DNA of 46,573 bases from positions 65,143 to 111,715 of the forward strand of contig JAAVCM010000029.1 in assembly GCA_014802345.1 (NCBI GenBank), written 5' to 3'. Source of the DNA: Bacteroides sp. GTDB taxonomy: Bacteria > Bacteroidota > Bacteroidia > Bacteroidales > Muribaculaceae. How positions within the stretch are numbered: the first letter of the stretch is position 1; each line of letters starts with the position of its first letter. The position numbers were made by a program, and so were the translations under genes. Below, in pieces: positions 17,266 to 25,424 of this stretch. The notes beneath the pieces are model-generated. The model had not been told where the DNA came from and did not search any database. It saw only the letters and a list, made by a program, of their open reading frames with translations.

Positions 17266-17701
17266 ATCGTCGGGATTTTCATCCTTATTTAGAATGATTA
17301 TAAATAATGATTTCTTGGACAATATATGGTGTACAACCTACACAATGCGGATTTTCAAGGATATTATAAGTTTCATCATCGGATGGAAGACTGAATTTAA
17401 ACTTGAATAAATTTTGCATAATTAAAATATATACAATATATTAATGGTATTTATTTAAAGTAAAAGTTTAAGTAATGCGATAGACAATAGATAATTTATT
17501 GAAATTCAATAAACTGTAAATTGTTTATAACTTCCAAATAAAAATGTGTTTGGTTTTGAAAAATGTTTTTAAGAAATTTGCATTACTGAAACGAATGTAG
17601 ATCATATCGCAAGGCGGAAATTCAAGAACCCTTTTCGTGAAAATAGGTACGCGGTCCGTCCATCTCTCGCTTAATTGTAAAGATTAGCACTAAACTGACC
17701 G
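17266..17701. other. 436-base AT-rich spacer upstream of dnaA, possible origin or long regulatory leader
   Basis: From 17281 to 17580 the GC content is about 22% by direct count, far below the coding surroundings. It contains many A/T runs and no credible gene. I find no exact TTATCCACA-type DnaA box. The nearest is a degenerate TTATAAACA on the minus strand at 17522-17530. It may hold an unwinding region, the dnaA promoter, or both, but origin function is not supported by a box cluster. Confidence 0.5.
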
Positions 17702-19090
17702 ATGCAAAACGAACACTCCCAGAGATGGGACAGGTGTCTGGAGATAATCCGTGACATTGTCCCGTCGGAACAATTCAAATCATGGTTTGAACCGCTGACC
17801 TTCCGGCGGTTCGAAAATGATATGCTGACTATTTATTGTCCAACCGAGTATTTTTCCGAGCAACTTGAAGAACGTTATATCAATGTGCTTGGAAAGACAC
17901 TCAAACGTGTGTTCGGTCCTAAGATAAAACTGATCTATGAGTTCCCGGTGGTGGCCAACGACCCCTCGACCAAAATCGAGGTGGGAAGTTCACATCCGAG
18001 TCAGGCTGTGAGACCGCTCCCTGGTGCAACATCCAATCCCTTCAAGGAGCAGGTGGTCGAGGATATTGACTCTCAGCTCAATCCCGACTATACTTTTGAG
18101 AACTATTGCATCAGCCACAGCAACAAGGTGGCTCAGTCGATAGGTGAGGCGATTGCCAATGATCCCAAGCTCAAGATTTTCAACCCCCTCTTTGTCTTCG
18201 GTCCCTGCGGTGTCGGAAAGACACATCTGATTCAGGCAATCGGAATCCGCATCAAGGAGCGCAATCCGCGTGCGCGTGTGCTTTACTTGACTGCACGACT
18301 GTTCGAGAGTCAGTATACTGCTGCCGTGCAGCGTGCCAAGCTCAACGAGTTCTTTAATTTCTACCAGAGTATCGACACTCTCATCATTGACGATATTCAG
18401 GATTTCATCGGCAAGGAGAAGACACAGAAGACATTCTATCACATCTTCAACCACCTCAAACAGAACAACCGTCAGCTCATCATGTCGAGCGACTGCTCTC
18501 CTTCCCAGATGGAGGGTATGCAGGACCGTCTGCTGTCACGTTTCAAGTCGGGCATGACCGCGCAGCTTGAGCGGCCGGACATTGAGCTTCGCCGCGATGT
18601 GCTGTCGCAGAAATCGCTGCGCGACGGCATCAAGCTCCCGAAGGATGTGATGGACTACATCGCTTCAAACGTCACGCAGAGTATCCGTGAGATAGAGGGT
18701 GTAGTGGTGTCGCTCATGGCTCACGCCACCTGTCTCGACGAGGAGATTACGGTAGACCTCGCGCGCCGTGTGCTCTCCAATTCGGTCAAACTGAGCAAGC
18801 GCACCATTGACTTCGAGACTATCGCTCGTACCGTCAGCGGGTTCTATGACATCGAGGTGGAGCAGATTTTCACCAAGTCGCGTAAACGTGAAGTTTCGGA
18901 TGCGCGTCAGATGGTGATGTATCTCGCCAAGAAACACACCAAGATGCCCCTCAAAGCCATCGGCACACGTCTTGGCCGCACCCATGCGACCGTACTTTAT
19001 GCCTGCCGTCTCATTGACGAGCGTATGCCCCTTGAAAAGAAGCTCTTCGATGATATTTCCAAGCTCGAAGCAGAGCTGTTAGGAGTGTAG
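17702..19090 (+). CDS. dnaA: Chromosomal replication initiator protein DnaA
   Basis: The protein has 462 residues. Domain I (1-90, starting MQNEHSQRWDRCLEIIRDIV with SWFEPLTF) is the oligomerisation region. The AAA+ domain has Walker A GPCGVGKT at 167-174 and Walker B LIIDDIQ near 227, and RLLSRFKSGM is the arginine-finger region. The C-terminal domain IV ends in the DnaA-box binding signature (GRTHATVLYACRLI). It initiates replication. The next gene on the same strand is holA, with one minus-strand gene between. Confidence 0.97.
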   Translation: MQNEHSQRWDRCLEIIRDIVPSEQFKSWFEPLTFRRFENDMLTIYCPTEYFSEQLEERYINVLGKTLKRVFGPKIKLIYEFPVVANDPSTKIEVGSSHPSQAVRPLPGATSNPFKEQVVEDIDSQLNPDYTFENYCISHSNKVAQSIGEAIANDPKLKIFNPLFVFGPCGVGKTHLIQAIGIRIKERNPRARVLYLTARLFESQYTAAVQRAKLNEFFNFYQSIDTLIIDDIQDFIGKEKTQKTFYHIFNHLKQNNRQLIMSSDCSPSQMEGMQDRLLSRFKSGMTAQLERPDIELRRDVLSQKSLRDGIKLPKDVMDYIASNVTQSIREIEGVVVSLMAHATCLDEEITVDLARRVLSNSVKLSKRTIDFETIARTVSGFYDIEVEQIFTKSRKREVSDARQMVMYLAKKHTKMPLKAIGTRLGRTHATVLYACRLIDERMPLEKKLFDDISKLEAELLGV

Positions 19091-19096
19091 GGGGGA

Positions 19097-19116
19097 GGAC
19101 GCGCGGTGGCGCGTCC
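19097..19116. repeat. GC-rich palindrome after dnaA, member of the dispersed repeat family
   Basis: GGACGCGC (19097-19104), GGTG, then GCGCGTCC (19109-19116) form a perfect 8-bp stem without a T tract. The core resembles the ACGCGCC/GGCGCGT palindromes found at 44.8 and 46.3-46.6 kb. It lies between convergent genes and may act as a stem-loop 3' end. Confidence 0.6.
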
Positions 19117-19135
19117 GTGCAGGACACGATGGTAT

Positions 19136-19609
19136 TTATGTGTTTATTGATTGATAATCGGGGATTTCGCGGAGGAATGTGTAGCGTCGGGTGGCCGGGT
19201 CGATGCGGCAGCAGTAGTGGTGAAGGCCATTGCTGACGGTGAGGTAGGGGACACGGAGCGCGAGACTGTAACGTGCAATCTGGTCAAAAACCTCCTGCGT
19301 CAGTCTGACAGACGGGGCTTTGTACTCGACAATCATCAGTGGCGAACCACATCGGTCGTAGACGACCGTGTCACACCGTTTGGAGGTTCCGTTGAGCGTG
19401 ATGGCTATCTCGTTTGCCATCAGTGTGGCGGGATAGCCGAGGATGGTGCGGAGAAAGGCGGTGAAATTCTGCCTGACCCACTCCTCAGGGGTGAGCATGA
19501 GCCATTTGACCCGGAGGGGGTCAAAGATTTCGTCGCCACGCAGAGCATGGCGGAGTCTGAGGGGGCAGGTCGGGAGGTTGAGAGGGACGATGGCGCGGTG
19601 ACTCTCCAT
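19136..19609 (-). CDS. Orphan HsdR N-terminal (HSDR_N) domain protein
   Basis: The start at MESHRAIVPLNLPTCPLRLR was chosen because a TATCTTTG promoter element lies 20 bases before it. The longer frame runs over holA. The 157-residue protein has a PD-(D/E)xK nuclease-like core, with Asp in KRCDTVVYDRCGSP and Glu-x-Lys in LMIVEYKAPS, followed by the helix VRLTQEVFDQIARYSLAL. This is the N-terminal domain of type I restriction R subunits, but helicase, methylase and specificity genes are absent. It is thus a stand-alone protein, probably a DNA-repair or structure-specific nuclease or an inactive relative. Confidence 0.82.
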   Translation of the reverse strand: MESHRAIVPLNLPTCPLRLRHALRGDEIFDPLRVKWLMLTPEEWVRQNFTAFLRTILGYPATLMANEIAITLNGTSKRCDTVVYDRCGSPLMIVEYKAPSVRLTQEVFDQIARYSLALRVPYLTVSNGLHHYCCRIDPATRRYTFLREIPDYQSINT

Positions 19610-19629
19610 TAAGATTTGTAATTTTACGG

Positions 19630-19637
19630 CAAAGATA
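19630..19637 (-). promoter_or_regulatory. -7 element for the HSDR_N gene
   Basis: The minus strand reads TATCTTTG followed by C, a perfect -7 element. The -33 box is weak. The predicted start of transcription lies about 14 bases before the ATG at 19609, which supports the short version of the protein. Confidence 0.6.
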
Positions 19638-19731
19638 GCTAATCCTGCCCAAACCGGAAGGGGAGGTGGCAAGAAAAACACTCGGGCAAGGAGCGGTAGG
19701 ATAGATAAAATTTGCTGTTTTCTCAGGAATG

Positions 19732-19745
19732 GTGTAAATTTACAC
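19732..19745. promoter_or_regulatory. 14-bp perfect palindrome in front of holA
   Basis: GTGTAAATTTACAC is a perfect palindrome between the divergent HSDR_N and holA genes, about 32 bases before holA. It could be an operator. No regulator is known. Confidence 0.4.
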
Positions 19746-19776
19746 TCCGAAACACTATCAGACAAGAAAAATCCAG

Positions 19777-20811
19777 ATGGCCTCGTCAACCCCGACATTT
19801 CAAGAACTCAAACGCCGTCTCGCGGCACGCACCCAGCTTGCACCGGTCTATCTCCTTCACGGCGAGGAGGGCTACTATATAGATGAACTCGTCAAGGACT
19901 TCGAGGCTCTCGTCCCCGAGGAGGAGCGGGATTTCAATCTCTATGTACTCTATGCCCCTGAGACCGGTATGGACGATGTGATGGAGGTGTGTCACCGCTA
20001 TCCGATGATGGCGGAGCGGCAGGTGGTGATAGTCAAGGAAGCGCAGGCCATCCGTGCCGACCAGCTCAACAAGCTCCACAGCTACATAGAGCGTCCGAAT
20101 CCGACGACGGTGCTTGTCATAGCCGTGCGTGGGGCGCAGGCCAAGGGAAAGGAGCTGCTTGCGGCGGTGAAGAAAAACGGTGTGACCTTCGAGTCGAAGC
20201 GACTGAGCGAGAAGAATCTTGTCCCTGCGATAAGCGACCTGATAAAGGAGAAGGGACTGAACGTCGACCCGAAGGCTCTCTCGATGCTGCGCGACTACAT
20301 CGGAGCCGACCTCGCGCGGCTCTACAACGAGATAGGTAAACTCGCGCTGATACTCGGACAGGGGGCTATGGTGACACCTGAGGCAATAGAGCGCAACATA
20401 GGCATTTCTAAGGATTTCAATAATTTCGAGCTTGTCGACGCGATAGTGAGCCGCAATGCTGGTAAGGCGTTTGCCATCGTCGAGTATTTCCGCAACAATC
20501 CCAAGAACAACCCGACGGTGATGACCGTTTCGTCGCTGTTCAACCAGTTTGCCAATCTGCTGGTCTATCATTACACACGCGACAAGACCCCGGCAGGCTA
20601 CATGGACGCGCTCGGACTGCGGGCGACATGGGCGCTACGGAGCTACGAGACGGCAGCGCGCAACTACAACGTCCGACAGACCATCGAAATCATCTCGGCC
20701 ATACGCGAGTTTGATACCCGCAGCAAGGGGATAGGGTCGCGACAGAACGAGTATGACTTACTCAAAGACCTGATATTCCACATCCTGACGGCACGCGGAA
20801 TCATCGGGTGA
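19777..20811 (+). CDS. holA: DNA polymerase III subunit delta
   Basis: The protein has 344 residues. Delta opens the sliding clamp as part of the clamp loader. Family signs are PVYLLHGEEGYYIDELVKDF near the N terminus, the degenerate AAA+ core with PTTVLVIAVRGAQAKGKELL, and the C-terminal helical collar domain (NNPKNNPTVMTVSSLFNQFANL). The start at MASSTPTFQELKRRLA fits family alignments. It lies downstream of dnaA. Confidence 0.92.
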   Translation: MASSTPTFQELKRRLAARTQLAPVYLLHGEEGYYIDELVKDFEALVPEEERDFNLYVLYAPETGMDDVMEVCHRYPMMAERQVVIVKEAQAIRADQLNKLHSYIERPNPTTVLVIAVRGAQAKGKELLAAVKKNGVTFESKRLSEKNLVPAISDLIKEKGLNVDPKALSMLRDYIGADLARLYNEIGKLALILGQGAMVTPEAIERNIGISKDFNNFELVDAIVSRNAGKAFAIVEYFRNNPKNNPTVMTVSSLFNQFANLLVYHYTRDKTPAGYMDALGLRATWALRSYETAARNYNVRQTIEIISAIREFDTRSKGIGSRQNEYDLLKDLIFHILTARGIIG

Positions 20812-20843
20812 GCCGACGTGGAGCGAATTTACCGGGAGGAAAA

Positions 20844-20875
20844 TTTGGATATTATCCCCCGGAATTGTAACTTTG
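20844..20875 (+). promoter_or_regulatory. Promoter of the Fur-family gene, start of transcription at or next to the ATG
   Basis: TTTG (20844-20847), a 20-bp spacer and TAACTTTG (20868-20875) match the consensus fully. The usual 5-8 base distance to the transcript start puts +1 at about 20881-20883, while the ATG is at 20883. The mRNA may therefore be leaderless. Confidence 0.7.
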
Positions 20876-20882
20876 TCGATTG

Positions 20883-21344
20883 ATGAATGAGGAAAAGCGA
20901 AAAAGTGACGCCGAGGACCGGCTGCTCCACTATCTGTCGCAACACTCGCTCCGCTGCACTTCCGAACGCCGGATGCTGCTCGGATGGGTGATGGAGATGC
21001 GCGGGAGTTTCACACCCGGACGGCTGTTGGAATCGCTTACGGAAAGCGGTTTCAGGCTGAGTCAGGGTACGGTCTACAATACCCTCAAACTATTTGAGTC
21101 CGCCGGGATAGTCAGACGACGGCGGACGGCCGAGGGGGTGGAGACCTATGAGTGTGCCTCGCTCGACGACGAGCATCTGACGCTCGTCTGTTCGCGCTGC
21201 GGGCGTTCGCGCGAGGTGAAGGACGCGGAGCTTGCCAAACTGCTGAAACTGCGCCGCTATCCGTCGTTCATCATGAATGGTTTCGACCTCTACATCCACG
21301 GGCTTTGCTCACGTTGCCGCGGAGGTGGAAGGGTCAGGAAATGA
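20883..21344 (+). CDS. Fur-family transcriptional regulator
   Basis: The 153-residue product starts at MNEEKRKSD. A TTG just before it is also in frame, but ATG is preferred. The winged helix spans about 15-85 (CTSERRMLLGWVMEM, SQGTVYNTLKLFESAGIVRR). The dimerisation domain has DDEHLTLVCSRCGRSREV and a final CSRC pair, giving the structural zinc site CxxC...CxxC. Whether it senses iron, zinc or peroxide cannot be decided. The metal-binding DDEH segment is compatible with Fur or PerR. purA follows closely, with a 52-base gap. Confidence 0.9.
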   Translation: MNEEKRKSDAEDRLLHYLSQHSLRCTSERRMLLGWVMEMRGSFTPGRLLESLTESGFRLSQGTVYNTLKLFESAGIVRRRRTAEGVETYECASLDDEHLTLVCSRCGRSREVKDAELAKLLKLRRYPSFIMNGFDLYIHGLCSRCRGGGRVRK

Positions 21345-21396
21345 AAATACAGGGAAAAATAAACAAATAGACATACATATAAAAATTTATCGAAAC

Positions 21397-22668
21397 ATGA
21401 AAGTTGATGTGCTTCTCGGCCTCCAGTGGGGAGACGAAGGAAAAGGTAAAGTTGTTGACGTCCTGACACCGCGCTACGATGCAGTGGCCCGTTTTCAGGG
21501 TGGCCCCAATGCCGGTCACACCTTGGAGTTCGAAGGTAAGAAATATGTGCTCCGCTCCATCCCCTCAGGCATTTTCCAGCATGGTCAGATCAACATCATC
21601 GGCAACGGTGTGGTGCTTGACCCTGTTCTGTTCAAACAGGAAGCCGAGGAACTTGAAAAGAGCGGCGTGGATTTGCGCTCGATTCTGAAAATCTCCAAGA
21701 AGGTGCATCTGATCACTCCGACCCACCGTCTGCTCGACGCTGCCAACGAGAAGGCAAAGGGAGGAAAGAAGATCGGAACGACAGGCAAGGGTATCGGCCC
21801 GACCTACACCGACAAGATTTCGCGCAACGGCCTGCGTCTGGGCGACGTATTCCATAACTTCAATGAGAAATATTCGGCTCTGCGCCAGCGTCATCTCAGC
21901 CAGCTCGAGGCTCTCGGCTCGAAACCTGAAAATCTCGACGAGCTTGAGGAAAAGTGGATGGATGCCATCGTCTATCTCAAGGGCTTCGGCATCGTCGATT
22001 CGGAATTCCTCATCAACAGCCTTCTCGCCGAGGGTAAGAGTGTGCTTTGCGAGGGCGCTCAGGGTACGCTGCTCGACATCGACTTCGGTTCCTATCCCTT
22101 CGTGACATCATCCAACACTATCAGCGCAGGTGCCTGCTCAGGTCTCGGCGTGGCTCCCAACAAGATAGGTGAGGTGTTCGGCATCTTCAAGGCATACTGC
22201 ACCCGCGTCGGCAGCGGTCCGTTCCCGACCGAACTTTTCGACGCAACCGGCAAGCGCATCCGTGACCTCGGCCATGAGTATGGCGCGGTGACCGGACGTG
22301 AACGCCGTTGCGGATGGATTGACCTCGTGGCTCTCCGCTATGCCATCATGCTCAACGGTGTCACCCAGCTTATCATGATGAAGAGTGACGTGCTCGATGA
22401 TTTCGATGAAATCAAGGCTTGTGTGGCCTATAAGATCAATGGCGTGGAGACAACCCAGTTCCCCTTCTCGATTGAGGAAGATATCGAGCCTGTCTATGTC
22501 ACTCTTCCCGGTTGGAAGACCGACATGACGAAGATGCAGAGCGAGGATGAGTTCCCGCAGCAGTTCAAGGATTACATCGCATTCCTTGAGAAAGAGCTTG
22601 CGACACCTATCACCATCGTTTCGATAGGTCCCGACCGCAAGCAGACCATCGTCCGCGAGAAGAAGTAA
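21397..22668 (+). CDS. purA: Adenylosuccinate synthetase
   Basis: The protein has 423 residues from the chosen start MKVDVLLGLQWGDEGKGK. A longer in-frame start at 21277 would overlap the Fur gene and lacks family support. It makes adenylosuccinate from IMP and aspartate with GTP. Motifs include WGDEGKGKVVD (phosphate loop), FQGGPNAGHTL, GTTGKGIGPTYTDK and GRERRCGWIDLVALRYA. It is a standard purine biosynthesis enzyme, probably co-transcribed with the upstream regulator and the downstream DUF1015 gene. Confidence 0.97.
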   Translation: MKVDVLLGLQWGDEGKGKVVDVLTPRYDAVARFQGGPNAGHTLEFEGKKYVLRSIPSGIFQHGQINIIGNGVVLDPVLFKQEAEELEKSGVDLRSILKISKKVHLITPTHRLLDAANEKAKGGKKIGTTGKGIGPTYTDKISRNGLRLGDVFHNFNEKYSALRQRHLSQLEALGSKPENLDELEEKWMDAIVYLKGFGIVDSEFLINSLLAEGKSVLCEGAQGTLLDIDFGSYPFVTSSNTISAGACSGLGVAPNKIGEVFGIFKAYCTRVGSGPFPTELFDATGKRIRDLGHEYGAVTGRERRCGWIDLVALRYAIMLNGVTQLIMMKSDVLDDFDEIKACVAYKINGVETTQFPFSIEEDIEPVYVTLPGWKTDMTKMQSEDEFPQQFKDYIAFLEKELATPITIVSIGPDRKQTIVREKK

Positions 22669-22709
22669 GATTTACCCCCTAAATCATACACCAGTTAACC
22701 TCTGAAACC

Positions 22710-23951
22710 ATGGCAAAAGTAAAACCTTTCAAGGGCGTCCGCCCTCCGCGCGAAATGGTCACCGAAGTGGCTTCGCGTCCCTACGATGTGCTGAACTCCG
22801 AGGAGGCCCGCAAGGAGGCCGAGGGAAATCCCCGGTCGCTCTACCACATCATCAAGCCGGAGATTGATTTCGAGCCCGGCACTGACGAACACGCTCCCGA
22901 AGTCTACGACAAGGCCGTAGAGAATTTCAATGCTTTCTGCAACAACGGCTGGCTTGTGCAGGATGACAAGGACCACTACTACATCTATGCCCAGACCATG
23001 AACGGCCGCACGCAGTATGGCATCGTCGTGGCCGCCAACGTAGCCGACTACATGGAGGGACGCATCAAGAAGCATGAGCTGACCCGCCGCGACAAGGAGG
23101 AGGACCGCATGAAGCACGTCCGCATCAACAATGCCAACGTGGAGCCTGTGTTCTTCGCTTTCCCCGATAACGAGCCCTTGCAGAAGGTGATCGACACGGT
23201 GACTGCCGGAGAGCCTGAGTATGACTTCACCGCCCCTGACGGTTTCGGCCATCACTTCTGGGTTGTCGACGACCCTGCCATGATTGAGACCATCACCGAG
23301 GAATTTGCCAAGATTCCCTATCTCTACATAGCCGACGGTCATCACCGCTCGGCGGCCGCCGCTCTTGTCGGTCACGAGAAGGCTCAGAACAATCCCGCAC
23401 ATACCGGCGACGAGGAATATAACTATTTCCTTGCGGTCGCTTTCCCCGCATCACATCTCAACATCATCGACTACAACCGTGTGGTCAAGGACCTCAACGG
23501 TCTTACTCCCGAGGAATTCCTCGCGCGTGTCGGTGAGAATTTCATCATCGAGGAGAAGGAAGGTGAGTATCGTCCTGAGGCGCTCCATAATTTTGCCCTG
23601 TATCTCGACGGCAAGTGGTATTCGCTCACCGCAAAGCCCGGAACATACAATGACAATGACCCTATCGGGGTGCTTGACGTGACCATTTCCAGCGACCTTA
23701 TACTGCGCGACATTCTCGGCATAACCGACCTCCGCAGCGACAAGCGCATTGACTTCGTCGGTGGTATCCGCGGACTCGGCGAACTCAAAAAACGCGTCGA
23801 TTCCGGCGAGATGGCTATGGCGCTTGCATTGTTCCCCGTGTCGATGAAACAGTTGATGGATATTGCCGATTCAGGCAACATCATGCCTCCCAAGACCACA
23901 TGGTTCGAGCCTAAACTTCGCTCCGGCCTTATCATCCACCGTCTGGACTGA
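22710..23951 (+). CDS. DUF1015-family protein (SerK-like kinase fold)
   Basis: The protein has 413 residues. It starts MAKVKPFKGVRPPREMVTEVASRPYDVL, the typical opening of DUF1015, followed by RSLYHIIKPEIDFEPGTD. The segment YIADGHHRSAAAALV is the conserved catalytic-site motif of the family. An archaeal member is a free-serine kinase, so a role in serine phosphorylation or metabolism is possible here but unproven. It follows purA after 41 bases and ends at a bidirectional terminator. Confidence 0.88.
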   Translation: MAKVKPFKGVRPPREMVTEVASRPYDVLNSEEARKEAEGNPRSLYHIIKPEIDFEPGTDEHAPEVYDKAVENFNAFCNNGWLVQDDKDHYYIYAQTMNGRTQYGIVVAANVADYMEGRIKKHELTRRDKEEDRMKHVRINNANVEPVFFAFPDNEPLQKVIDTVTAGEPEYDFTAPDGFGHHFWVVDDPAMIETITEEFAKIPYLYIADGHHRSAAAALVGHEKAQNNPAHTGDEEYNYFLAVAFPASHLNIIDYNRVVKDLNGLTPEEFLARVGENFIIEEKEGEYRPEALHNFALYLDGKWYSLTAKPGTYNDNDPIGVLDVTISSDLILRDILGITDLRSDKRIDFVGGIRGLGELKKRVDSGEMAMALALFPVSMKQLMDIADSGNIMPPKTTWFEPKLRSGLIIHRLD

Positions 23952-24000
23952 TGACCGATGATGCTCCTCCGGCGGAGGTAATGAACCTCCCGGAAAATAT

Positions 24001-24036
24001 AAAACTCACGATACCGTCGCGGTGTCGTGAGTTTTT
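24001..24036. terminator. Bidirectional terminator between DUF1015 and NlpC/P60 genes
   Basis: Arms ACTCACGATACC and GGTGTCGTGAGT pair with one T-G wobble around TCGC. They are flanked by an A run on the left and a T run on the right, so the hairpin can stop transcription from both convergent genes. Confidence 0.85.
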
Positions 24037-24123
24037 CTTTCTATCTATGTCTGATGTCTGAAATTTAAAACTGTATGAAATCTGAATGGAGTGAATGTGT
24101 CTTTGGGATGGATTCAGCAATTT

Positions 24124-24765
24124 TCAAGCCTTCGGGTCAGCGGGGATGATACGCTTTGCACCGATGTAGCGCTTGGAGTAGTAACCTCCGTCGGGGAATT
24201 TCTGATAGACCACACCCTGCGATGAGGAAGCGTGGATGAAGGTGCATGAGCCGTCGGGGTTGACGTCGACGACCATGGCGACATGACCTACACGGCTCTT
24301 ACCTCCACGGCTGCCGGAGAAGAACATGAGGTCGCCGGGGCGGAGATCGCCTTTCTCGACCTTCTCACCTTCGTTGTACTGCGATGCCGATGAGCGGCTG
24401 AGGTTGATGCCGAAGTTTCTGAACACGAAACCTACGAAACCCGAGCAGTCGAAACCCTTGGGGCTTGAGCTGCCGCGACGGTAGCGTGTGCCGAGATATT
24501 TTGATGCAAATTCTGTCAGTTCGTTGATGATGCCGCCGTTTGTGTCATCGGACTTAACGATGGTTTCGGTCTGATCCATTGAAGCGAATGGAGAGAAAGC
24601 GCGGACTGCGTCGAAGCTGTTCTCCATGAATGTCGCGCTGGCTTCTACGGCCTCGGCGTGGGCGGTGGGGAGCTTGTAGGGAGTAGGGTTGTCTGCGCGT
24701 GAGGTGAAGGTTGTCGCACAGGCGAAAAGGAGGGATATTATTGAAGGAATTACTGTCTTCTTCAT
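24124..24765 (-). CDS. NlpC/P60-family secreted cell-wall peptidase
   Basis: The protein has 213 residues with a signal peptide (IISLLFACATTFTSRA). The NlpC/P60 domain occupies the C-terminal part. It has the catalytic Cys in GFDCSGFVGFVF, a His in GHVAMVVDV and a further His in CTFIHASSSQG, with RPGDLMFFSG between. These enzymes cleave gamma-D-Glu-diaminopimelate bonds in peptidoglycan stem peptides. The Cys in FACAT is in the signal and is not a strong lipobox, so release to the periplasm is more likely. It has its own promoter. Confidence 0.93.
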   Translation of the reverse strand: MKKTVIPSIISLLFACATTFTSRADNPTPYKLPTAHAEAVEASATFMENSFDAVRAFSPFASMDQTETIVKSDDTNGGIINELTEFASKYLGTRYRRGSSSPKGFDCSGFVGFVFRNFGINLSRSSASQYNEGEKVEKGDLRPGDLMFFSGSRGGKSRVGHVAMVVDVNPDGSCTFIHASSSQGVVYQKFPDGGYYSKRYIGAKRIIPADPKA

Positions 24766-24835
24766 GGGGAGGTTGTTGAAAATTCTTAATTGTAGAGAGA
24801 GGTGATTGAGGGGTATTGGTGTTGGTTCTACACTG

Positions 24836-24866
24836 CAAAATTACTCAACTTTTTCCGCTTGTCAAA
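24836..24866 (-). promoter_or_regulatory. Promoter of the NlpC/P60 gene
   Basis: On the minus strand TTTG (24863-24866), 19 bp and TAATTTTG (24836-24843) match the consensus. The predicted leader is about 64 bases. Confidence 0.75.
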
Positions 24867-25286
24867 ATGTCAAAATGCTGGCTTTGGGGTAATTGATGGT
24901 TTTAAAAGGTTTCGTAAGAGAATGTAACAGAATTTAGCATATTTTGCTGATATGTTAAAGAAAATAGGGGTTTTGAGTGGTTTGAATACAATATTTAACT
25001 CTTATTAACTCTAAAAGCGTTCAACTTTTGAGTGTGTATCCTTGTTTAGTCCACAATTAGCAGGCAGGATGGATTGAAATGTTAAAACAAAAGGAGGTTT
25101 TGCAAATGTAAACTCTATGTTTCACAGTCTTTTGCACTCTGATTCAAGATGTGTGCAATTTACAATATTTTGCATATTTTAACCCTATTCCCATCTGCTT
25201 CCTTATTTCTGCGTTTTCTGCTTCCGGGAGGCGGGAAAAAGAGTCGCAGGGCTATTTCGGCAAGAATTTTTTACCTTACAAATCTC

Positions 25287-25317
25287 TTGATTATTTCCAA
25301 AATATTTGCGACCTTTG
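25287..25317 (+). promoter_or_regulatory. Candidate pfp promoter
   Basis: TTG (25287-25289), a 20-bp spacer and GACCTTTG (25310-25317) match the consensus except for the first base of the -7 element. The leader would be about 100 bases and includes the small hairpin. Confidence 0.5.
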
Positions 25318-25424
25318 CGAGTATTAAAGCCTTTTGATTAAGGCAGCCCGATGATTTTTTCCCTACGAAGCCCTCTCCGCAACCTGCATTGAAATTATAA
25401 AATATAAATTCTAATAACTCACAA

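Larger units (their letters stand above)
24766..25424. other. 659-base AT-rich spacer between NlpC/P60 and pfp
   Basis: It holds the promoter of the minus-strand peptidase gene (24836-24866) and a candidate pfp promoter (25287-25317). A small leader hairpin follows (GCCTT 25329-25333 with AAGGC 25340-25344), with a run of T a few bases later. The central part (24870-25280) shows no credible gene or RNA. A 62-codon open frame at 25149-25337 overlaps the promoter and lacks support. Confidence 0.55.

Noticed and set aside
17266-17701. Definite oriC
   Set aside because: Strong AT richness but no cluster of DnaA boxes; only one degenerate match was found.
19136-19609. Type I restriction-modification system
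   Set aside because: Only the small HSDR_N domain is present, without helicase, methylase or specificity genes.
25149-25337. 62-codon gene before pfp
   Set aside because: It overlaps the candidate pfp promoter and has no coding-like composition or family features.
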